A stretch of DNA of 62,000 nt from Glandiceps talaboti (Eukaryota; Hemichordata; Enteropneusta; Spengelidae). How positions within the stretch are numbered: the first letter of the stretch is position 1; every line of letters begins with the position of its first letter. Both the position numbers and the translations under genes were made by a program. Shown here piece after piece: positions 54,195 to 62,000 of the stretch. The stretch is taken from assembly GCF_964340395.1 (NCBI RefSeq), contig NC_135561.1, forward strand, positions 20,486,740 to 20,548,739, in the 5' to 3' direction. A model generated the notes under the pieces. It searched no databases. It was given only the letters and a program-made list of their open reading frames with translations, and was not told where the DNA came from.

Positions 54195-54944
54195 GTAAGT
54201 TTGATATATATATCTGTTAATTACACGTTGCTCCGAACTTTGGTGTTATTTGCCAAATATCGTAAAATATATTGCTACGTGATGTCGTCGGTTTCTTGGC
54301 AATAACAGCGAGTTAATTCACCAGGAAAATGACATTGATCTTTAATATGAAGCAGGGCAATCACCACAACTTGATGTACATTTTGCATAACTCGACGTCA
54401 AGTTACCATATGATTTAAAATGTTAAGGTTTTTCTCGATTTCTAAAATTCACCACTCCAAGAAATGGAGTCATTTTCATAAAACCTGTGTTGTACTTGAA
54501 GTTGTAGAGAGTTATTTCATGATTTTCTGAGAAACACTGATTTGAGCTTGTGCCTCAATTTGTTGAATATTGCAGTGGACCCCGGGCCTATTGCCTCATG
54601 GGCGTCAGCAGAAATGCATATGTAATAGGTGAACAATGAATATTCATGAACCAAACTGAGACACTGTCAAGGTCAAAATTGATGTTTCTCTGAAATCATG
54701 CTGAATGTAGTTGTCCCGAATCCAAAGTTTATGAAAATGTTGGCTGGAGTTACGTGTCCCTCTATGTCAATCTTCTCCACTGTCCATACATGTATTTATT
54801 GTATGTTAGTGTACTATTTCATGACACCTGCAAACTAGAATTTTGACAACTGCCCATCGTACAATGCAAACCGGAAGTGGGGAATATGACGCCCTCTAGT
54901 GTTGAATAGTGGTAGGGTGGGGAATAACATGCACTCCATCCCGT
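54195..54944. other. region downstream of the SLC34 exon
   Basis: About 750 bases beginning with the splice donor at 54195. No further coding exon, hairpin or long repeat recognised. Confidence 0.5.
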
Positions 54945-55890
54945 TACAATGCACTCCATCCCTGTTACAATGCACTCCATCCCTGTTACAATGCACTCCA
55001 TCCCCGTTACAATGCACTCCATCCCCGTTGTAATGTACTCCATCCCCGTTACAATGCACTCCACCCCGTTGTAATGCACTTCATCCCCGTTACAATGCAC
55101 TCCATCCCCGTTACAATGCACTCCATCCCTGTTACAATGTACTCCATCCCTGTTACAATGCACTCCACCCCGTTGTAATGCACTCCATCCCCGTTACAAT
55201 GCACTCCACCCCGTTGTAATGCACTCCATCCCCGTTACAATGCACTCCATCCCCGTTACAATGCACTCCATCCCCGTTGTAATGCACTCCACCCCCATTA
55301 CAATGCACTCCACCCCGTTGTAATGCACTCCATCCCCGTTGCAATGTATCCCATCCCCATTACAATGCACTCCATCCCCGTTGTAATGCACTCCACCCCC
55401 ATTACAATGCACTCCATCCCCGTACAATGCACTCCACCCCCGTTGTAATGTACCCCATCCCCGTTACAATGCACTCCATCCCTGTTACAATGTACTCCAC
55501 TCCTGTTACAATGCACTCCATCCCCGTTGTAATGTACCCCATCCCCGTTACAATGCACTCCATCCCTGTTACAATGTACTCCACTCCTGTTACAATGCAC
55601 TCCATCCCCGTTGTAATGTACCCCATCCCTGTTACAATGCACTCCACCCCTGTTACAATGCACTCCACCTCGTTACAATGCACTCCACCCCTGTTACAAT
55701 GTACTCCACCCCTGTTACAATGCACTCCATCCCCGTTGTAATGTACCCCATCCCCGTTACAATGCACTCCATCCCTGTTACAATGTACTCCACTCCTGTT
55801 ACAATGCACTCCATCCCCGTTGTAATGCACTCCATCCCCGTTACAATGCACTCCATCCCCGTTGCAATGCACTTGCAATGTACTCCAGCC
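54945..55890. repeat. 21-bp minisatellite
   Basis: About 45 copies of a 21-bp unit, TTACAATGCACTCCATCCCC plus one base, with 20-bp variants (CCACCCCG) and a TTGTAATG variant that alternates in a semi-regular way. The unit length is a multiple of three and lacks stops in several frames, so open frames appear on both strands (repeats such as Cys-Ile-Val-Thr-Gly-Met-Glu). I regard these as artefacts. Confidence 0.95.
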
Positions 55891-56040
55891 ACGTAAATGT
55901 ACTCTATCCCCTCATGAAAACGTATTTAATCCCCGCACAACATGGTGGGCTGGCGAAGGAAAATAACGTACATTAAAGTAAATTGTCGTGATTTCTACTC
56001 CGTCTGTGTTTATGTGCAAATATAAGTCTACCATTGCACT

Positions 56041-56303
56041 GTAGTTTAATAGCCAAAATAAACGTTTTATGCGTGTTTTACTCGAAGTTTCTAACGATAA
56101 AATACAAGAACAATGGTTATATCGACGGGTTAGCTCATTCATTCATTCATTCATGATTGTGCACTTACAAAACTGCCGCTCCCATACTATTGATGTTAAC
56201 ACAGTACATGTAGTTTAATAGCCAAAATAAACTTTTCATGCGGGTTTTACTCGAAGTTTCTAACGATAAAATACATGAACAAAGGTTTTATCGATGGGGT
56301 TAG
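56041..56303 (+). repeat. 94-bp direct duplication
   Basis: A 94-bp segment starting GTAGTTTAATAGCCAAAATA at 56041 recurs at 56210-56303 with about ten changes. The copies are separated by about 75 bases that include an (ATTC)n run at 56137-56152. Confidence 0.85.
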
Positions 56304-56381
56304 TACTTCTATTCAACATGCGGCGATGATTTACTTTTACATACGACGGGCTGCGCCGGTGTCACTTCATTGTAGCTGCAG

Positions 56382-56482
56382 AATGTCGGTCTTTGAAAGT
56401 TTGCATTACTAGATAGCAATAATAACAAATATGGTGTCATCTTAGTTGGAATGGTGGAATACAACTTTCAAAGACCGACATT
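56382..56482. other. perfect 20-bp inverted repeat (hairpin, 61-base loop)
   Basis: AATGTCGGTCTTTGAAAGTT (56382-56401) is the exact reverse complement of 56463-56482. An (AAT)n tract follows directly. It could be the terminal repeats of a tiny foldback element, or a stem-loop RNA. Confidence 0.8.
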
Positions 56483-56485
56483 AAG

Positions 56486-56486
56486 A

Positions 56487-56535
<49 letters not shown>

Positions 56536-56600
56536 TTGGGTTCTTATATAGCACTTTCCCACGCCATGCTCAAAGCGTTTTACAAGTTTTACCCCTGAAT
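56486..56600 (+). repeat. (AAT)n tract joined to a dispersed-repeat core
   Basis: About 48 bases of (AAT)n are followed by TTCTTATATAGCACTTTCCC and CTCAAAGCGTTTTACA. From general knowledge this 'tatatagcgc...ctcaaagcgctttac' type of core next to (AAT)n is a common dispersed repeat in marine animals. I did not verify this by search. Confidence 0.55.
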
Positions 56601-56824
56601 GAAATGAAGTATAGTGAAGTGACAGTGAACTGTAACGTCATCTATCTTATGGTCTTGTCTACTTTCGATACGAGACAATGTCAGATTTACAAAAAATATC
56701 CGATATTTATCAGCGATTTTGTTGTCTTGCTTAGTCATATCATAGACCCTCACGTTAATCTTCATTTCCCTTGTGTTGTCGTTAAACGTTTATGAATTGA
56801 AGTTGTCGTTCCTCGCGTTTGATC

Positions 56825-56908
56825 TATTTCCGAGTACCAGTGTGCATGGTTCTATTTCCGAGTACCAGTGTGCATGGTTCTATTTCCGAGTACCAGTGTG
56901 CATGGTTC
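56825..56908 (+). repeat. three exact 28-bp tandem copies
   Basis: A unit starting TATTTCCGAGTACCAGTGTG occurs three times without change, at 56825, 56853 and 56881. Confidence 0.95.
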
Positions 56909-57344
56909 GAACTACTATATTTTTAAAAAGTGCATTTTCAGTTGGCATCTTTAGCAAACGTTGTTACGTTTGGTGTTTAACGTACGTGTTGCAGCAAATG
57001 ACATCTTTATAATCTTTGAAACAAGGAAATCAGTTACAGTAAACAAACAGTTACAGTAAACGACATTCACCAATGAAAGTTGAAACAAAATCTGTGTCGA
57101 CAACAATGCCTCCGTGACTGGGGCATATATTCTCATAATTCTGTATGTAAGGTATTTTCGCCCTCGGGTGTCCACGTGATTTGGCCCTGCGTAAAAAATA
57201 CAATCAAATCTTCCACCTTAGTTTAGGCCTAAAAATTGCGTGGTTCCCATATCGATTGCGCTCAATTTTAAAAAAAGTGGGGTAGGTAGATTTTTTCATG
57301 TGTGAGTGTGTAGTTTAGGTAGTTATGTTTTTCGTTGTTTTCCA

Positions 57345-57470
57345 TATGGTCTCTGTGTTATTGGTTTCTTCCAATCAGATGTACAGCCATTACAGATTGG
57401 AAGAACAGTTTCATTAATTGTCTTTTCACGTTGATGTCAGTTTCCGCATCCACCATTTCTCGCAAGATTT
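57345..57470 (-). repeat. interspersed repeat, inverted copy
   Basis: The reverse complement matches 53034-53163 closely (AGAAATGGTGGATGCG, ACTGTTCTTCCAATCTGT, GGCTGTACATCTGAT) and 32526-32610 less closely. Three copies in 25 kb point to a dispersed element. Confidence 0.75.
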
Positions 57471-57726
57471 CACAATATTCTCGATTTTATTAGTAAAAAT
57501 TAAATCAATACTTGAAATAGGCGTGTCTATAATGGACACTTACTTGTTGCTTCACATCGGTAACTTTTTTCGCTATATCGTAACAAATGATACTATGTTA
57601 ATTCAGCTACGTAAGGAAATGCGGTCATGACATCGAGACAAGATTTGATCATGATGAGTTCCATCCAAAAAAAGTTTATTAATTTTATAGCAAGCTTGGA
57701 AAATGAGCTACATATTATGTTATCAT

Positions 57727-57821
57727 TATTATATTATATTATATTATATTATATTATATTATATTATATTATATTATATTATATTATATTATATTATGTT
57801 ATATTATATTATATTATTTAA
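57727..57821. repeat. (ATATT)n pentanucleotide microsatellite
   Basis: About 19 copies of a pentamer with one G interruption near 57796. It gives a spurious Leu-Tyr-Tyr-Ile-Ile frame. Confidence 0.96.
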
Positions 57822-59145
57822 TTACACATACTTACCTGACTGAGATTTGACATCATTTTGTACTGAGCCTAACCAGAGTGCAAGTTTCAAAAAAACAAAA
57901 ACAAAAGTGGTTGTCATTTCTCGAAAATGGAGGGAAATGGTGACGTTATAAATTGTTATTTACATTGTTTGAAAGATTCCGTAGCGCACTTGATCAAAGT
58001 TTGATCATTCCTGTGTCATTCAAAAGTTACTTGTATTATGGAAGTTATGATAGGAAAGGACAAGTTACACGGGAAACTCAACAAGCAGTACACTAGGCAA
58101 TTCGCCAGGGGAATTCGTCGCATGCTACGAATTACTTTGTGTTGGCCATCCCTGTCGCATTATCTGCAACGACGTTGCTTCTCGCGTCGCTTAGTGTCTA
58201 ACGTTGCAGGCAGTAACCCAATCTGATTGAACTCTGATGTGGTGAAAGTGGCTAGATGTCTTTATTTACCTCCATTTGTATCGTTTTGTGTCGTTTGTTT
58301 TGTTGAGTGATTTCGATAATTTTATTCCAAACTTGAATACAAATAGTGTCGTCGGAATGATAAACATCGCCGTAAACGAACTTCGTATTCAATATAGTTT
58401 ACTATCGATACGTCTATAAGTTGAGTTGGCTTCTCACCGCCTCGAGGAAACAAAGTACACATCAGGATAAATTCACGTTATCTACCAGTTGGCACGTTAC
58501 CTCGGCTGGTTAGAGCACTCTGACTAGTGTTTAGGGAGACGTGGATTCCTTCTTTCCACATTTATAACAAATGTGTGATAATAGTTAACAAAAAAATAAC
58601 AAAATAAGGGTTATACGAAAGTGTAGACTTATGGTTAGATAAATGTAATGTTTACTATCTTTCAACTCTGTAGAATGTCTTTCCTTTTGATGAGAGCTGA
58701 TTTTATGAAAGCTGTTAGTTATTCTACATTGATTCTACCCGAGTCAGTAATTCCATTCAGTAGTTACTCTTTATAACAACTCTTATTGTGTTTAATAACT
58801 TTTGATATCACTTTTGAAACATCAGCAAAATCGGATAAAATTTACAATTCAAATTAGCGTCCCTTTCGGTCGTTTGGTTTGTAATGTTAAATTCAGGATT
58901 ATTAGTTGGTGTCAATTGTCCAATAACCTTGACAATGACACAGCAATAAAAAGCCTACGTGTAGCAGTTTTTAAAATGTGCAGCTTGTTTTATCATGCAA
59001 GATTCACAATACATGTGTATGGAATGATCATATAAATAAAGTTAACCTAAACTGTGAAGCGAAGTACTTGAGAAAATGAAAAGATGGTGTCCAACCACCT
59101 GTTGAATGAACTACGCATACGTAATAAGGTCAAGATAATTATTTC

Positions 59146-59186
<41 letters not shown>

Positions 59187-60505
59187 AATATATGCACTCC
59201 CATTTTATAGTTGTAGATTGGCAATATGAGCGAACACTTTGGTATGTATTTGGGTTTTGGGATTAATACTACGACTTTACTGTGGTTTTCTACTTTAAAA
59301 AAACAACATAGACCAAGTCCGTGTTTGTAACTAAATGATTGCAAAACAATTGTGTAATAAGCGTAAACTTGTTATTGTGCGCAAGGAACTGATTTGTGAT
59401 GAGTATGTAAGGGTACCTAAAACGTTAAACTGAGACCATGAAATGAGAGTCTCAGTTTGCCAAAAAAGCCATCTGAGACCAGTCTCAGCATGGTGAGCTC
59501 TGCTGAGACTAGTCTAGTCTCAGTTCGCAAAAAATCGCGTGATGGCAAAACAATCTGTCTAGATGGCAAAAACCAGTCTCTAATGTTAGGTTCTTACTGG
59601 TACAGAACATTGTGCATCCATGTATAGAGTTACAGATTGTTCATGGCATATCTTTGAAAAAGGCAAAATCACATGGGTTATACTAGTACTTCCATGGTTA
59701 TAACATGGAAGTATAACCGACATGGGTAATACTTCCATGGTTAGAGTGTTTATGTTCTTAGGATTTCGATACTTAGTTAGTGTTTGTATTGTAATCAATG
59801 TTGCCTTCCATACATATCATTTGTTATTCTGTGTATATGGTGTCAACAATTTTAGTTTGTGTAGTTATAACGGTCTGTGCTTTGTGTAGTGTACTAGTAT
59901 TTAAATTTGTTACCAGCATGGCTGTATTAGGGATGCTATTAGTCTTCAGTGTTCACAATGGTCTTAATAGGCCATTCCAGACTGCAAACAGGAAATTGAG
60001 AATACAGCGCCCTTGCTCAAATTGGGGTTATCATCACCTCATAGTACCATTTGTTAAGATCTTTGTCCCTTGGTATTCTGTAGAAGTGTAAGTCAGGGAT
60101 GTTTTTCGTATTGCTCAGACATCGAGGAAAGCTGATCATCCGTATGGATACTTACAGGAACAAAATATATTGATGACCGTGAAGGACAACTCATCAAGAC
60201 CACCTTGACATTGTGTCTAATTTGTTATTTGTATTTTGACAGACGAAAGTTGAACGTAACCGATGACAGAGGATAACTCTTTAACAAAGGAGAAGAAATG
60301 TTCAAAGACACCTTCACCTTTTCAGGTGCTCAGATTGACTGGAGACAAGAGGTCCACGTGTTAATTATGATGCAAATCGCTGTCCTGAAAGTGTACTATA
60401 TATGACACCGGTCACTTCGTGGAAAGAGCGCGAGTGAGAGAAACCGTTCCCTTGTTACAGAGCAGTCCATACATTGGAGATATCTGTTCGTTCACGGTGC
60501 CAAAG
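57822..60505. other. gene-poor region
   Basis: No exon I can defend. It contains a (CTGT)n microsatellite at about 59143-59184, a diverged foldback element half (59210-59390), a cluster of short palindromes built on CTGAGAC/GTCTCAG (59430-59580) and another on ACTTCCATGGT (59690-59740). The hydrophobic 97-codon frame at 59798-60091 has no family match that I recognise. Confidence 0.5.
59143..59390. repeat. (CTGT)n tract and diverged foldback-element half
   Basis: About ten copies of CTGT at 59143-59184 are followed by DNA resembling the foldback family at 36706-37070: GTATGTATTTGGGTTTTGG, then an AACAACATAGACCAAGTCCG block, then a TGATTGCAAAACAATTGTGT block, in the same order but with many changes. 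Confidence 0.6.
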
Positions 60506-60541
60506 ATGGACAACGAGGCTTACAAAGAAAATGACCATGTG
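60506..60541 (+). CDS. possible first coding exon (12 codons)
   Basis: ATGGACAACGAG... encodes MDNEAYKENDHV and ends at a good donor (gtaaga) at 60542. The ATG has A at -3 and G at +4. Acidic, short first exons are common in multi-exon genes, including transporters, but I cannot name this one, and no second exon is visible before 62000. Chance is a real alternative. Confidence 0.25.
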
Positions 60542-61205
60542 GTAAGAATTTAGTTAAATTAATTCAAACTAATGTATTTTTTGTAATGAATCCCTATATT
60601 CTCCCCACGATATATAGTCTTTGTAGTGTAGTGTGGTCGTGGTTCTGTGCCATGGTACTTGATCGAGAGTGTCTCAGATTGTTCGACAAACTCTCCAAAT
60701 TTACTATATTGCTGTAATCTAACGAAATAGACAACGTAGTGAAATATCTCGTATGTGTATTTGGAACCCGAACCCGAATTGTACGGCTAATAGTACGATG
60801 TGGAAATTGTTGCCATAGATACCAATATCTATGGAATAAAAGACCAAAACATACCACCTCTAGTCGTAGTAGTAGTAGTTATTGGACTAAATACGACTAC
60901 TGTATAGTGAACTACCCCTTTTCACTTTTTTTTTCTCCACGATCGGTCGTATGGTTTCTAATAATTATTGTTATTGTTTTTCTTGTAATGACAAACATGG
61001 TTTTAACATCGATGAGCCATCAATGGTTTGAGAAAATGCACGCAAAGAATCAAATGATTGATGTAGTGCTTTGACCTCATCAATCGCGCTCTAGCTCTGA
61101 TGACATTGCTGACCCATCGAGCGATATGCTTCCAAAACGACGTAGAATCAATCTGTATAGCAAATCTGGTTACCATGGTAACAAAGCAAAACCCCAAGCA
61201 AAGTA

Positions 61206-61267
61206 CAGTAGACCCTCGCTAACTCGCGGGTGTCCGGGTCCATCAAGAAACCCGCGACTTAGCGAGG
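61206..61267. mobile_element. Tigger/pogo-like terminal repeat fragment
   Basis: CAGTAGACCCTCGCTAACTC starting at 61206 resembles the CAGTAGACCCTCGCTA ends known from pogo/Tigger-type DNA transposons. An 18-bp arm (61214-61231) pairs with 61250-61267 with one mismatch (CCTCGCTAACTCGCGGGT type). No transposase is nearby, so this is a terminal fragment or a very short derivative. Confidence 0.55.
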
Positions 61268-61500
61268 TGCTCATTAAATATTCATAACCACACATTAACA
61301 CACGTCACACGTCAGCTTTTCTTCATTCTTCAGTAATGTGCTGGTGAAACTAGTACTGTACATGTTTTTATGAGTGCAAGTTCATGGGCGATGTTCATTT
61401 TAAAAAAAAGATACGCACGAAATCAAAGTTTCAATAAATCTCTTCACGAACATGACGGTATGTATTCGAAATTTATTGTGATGGACGCATGGACGTAATC

Positions 61501-61609
61501 ACAGGTACTCGAATCAATGTGTATGATTTAAAAAAAAAAATATGTATGTAAATAAGACCTTATTTATATACAATACATTTTTTTTCTACACATTGATTCG
61601 AGTACCTGT
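61501..61609. other. perfect 23-bp inverted repeat flanking an AT-rich loop
   Basis: The 23 bases at 61501-61523 (starting ACAGGTACTCGAATCAATGT) are the exact reverse complement of 61587-61609. The 63-base loop contains runs of A and T that can themselves pair. GGACGTAAT occurs just outside both arms, at about 61491-61499 and 61610-61618, as a direct repeat. Confidence 0.82.
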
Positions 61610-62000
61610 GGACGTAATATTGTAACAGTCCTGGGTTAACAGTAAATCTTTGAGGAAGATTATCGTACAATTGTGTGACTCTCAAAGCATCAATCGCGGC
61701 TAGACTTTCTTTTTTGTTTTTTGCACGGTCGACAAACTAACAGTACAACTTACAAGCTCACGCCTGGCGGCCATGGTAGGGCCAAGAAATGCTGTTGAAT
61801 TTCCGGGTTGCGGAAGTGCAGTTTTGACTTTTATATCATCGAATAACGGGATTTGTTTTATATATTCTAAAACAACAACTAATTTTTTATGTTTCTCAGT
61901 CCAGTAACATTCCTAAATGATGGGGTTGAGTTGAGAAATCGCAAGGTTCGGCAACACGTGGCATGATGCATGATGTCGGTAGATAAACATAGAGACGCAA

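Larger units (their letters stand above)
60542..62000. other. right end of the window, no recognised gene
   Basis: Contains a Tigger-like inverted repeat (61206-61267) and a perfect hairpin (61501-61609). The remaining short frames have no family match. Confidence 0.45.

Noticed and set aside
54819-55892. Cys-Ile-Val-Thr-Gly repeat frames on the minus strand
   Set aside because: By-product of a 21-bp unit that is a multiple of three; no start, splice or domain support.
58490-58562. tRNA-like segment (CGGCTGGTTAGAGCACTCTG resembles a tRNA D-arm and A box)
   Set aside because: The T-arm/B box (GGTTCGAATCC type) is not intact and the acceptor arms do not pair; at most a decayed tRNA-derived repeat.
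59798-60091. 97-codon hydrophobic frame as a membrane protein or SLC34 exon
   Set aside because: It lacks the QSSS or GANIGT motifs and has no clear splice sites; composition alone is not enough.

Overview
The window is nuclear DNA of an animal. It has spliced genes with GT-AG introns, LINE and Ty3/Gypsy retroelements, foldback elements and long tandem arrays. The TRIM-NHL gene, the BTBD17-like gene and the marine-invertebrate style of the repeats suggest an invertebrate deuterostome (hemichordate or cephalochordate). That is inference; the species cannot be fixed from the sequence.

Layout. 1-2290: 5' part of a LINE on the minus strand (complete ORF1, start of ORF2 with an intact AP-endonuclease) that runs off the left edge. 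2291-5899: gene-free, with G-rich tracts and a (GT)n tract. 5900-19550: a ~33-bp minisatellite split by a complete Ty3/Gypsy LTR retrotransposon (7158-17500) with LTRs of equal length (1598 bp) that look identical, a tRNA-Lys-type primer site and one uninterrupted 2090-aa gag-pol frame. 19725-20588: the 3' end of another LINE, whose (TTCAA)n tail stops next to the stop codon of an intronless TRIM-NHL gene (20590-22833, minus). 23237-23850: a GTAT microsatellite.

The conserved host genes in the middle are split into exons. A minus-strand gene for the RNA polymerase subunit POLR2K/RPABC4 is in three exons (28823-28748, 27766-27674, 26438-26416). Divergent from it is a four-exon FBXO5/EMI1-type APC/C inhibitor (30779-34897), with a DSGxxS degron, an F-box, a zinc-binding region and a C-terminal Arg-Leu tail. 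A 31-bp repeat lies just downstream of its stop codon, and a foldback element follows.

38095-42048 is a very large minisatellite: a 31-bp unit, about 127 copies, with higher-order duplication. It is open in all three forward frames and so mimics proteins up to 1159 aa; I do not read it as a gene. 42449-48110 and 49414-53735 are two diverged copies of a tandem duplication. The left copy carries a BTB-BACK gene (BTBD17-like). The right copy carries a pseudogene with an internal deletion, plus a foldback element missing from the left copy. Further right lie one exon of an SLC34-type sodium-phosphate cotransporter (ending 54194), a 21-bp minisatellite (54945-55890), and gene-poor DNA with perfect hairpins, microsatellites and a Tigger-like terminal repeat.

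The genes do not form a pathway. POLR2K serves transcription, FBXO5 cell-cycle control, TRIM-NHL probably ubiquitin ligation, and SLC34 phosphate uptake. The striking theme is how repeats and mobile elements have shaped the locus.
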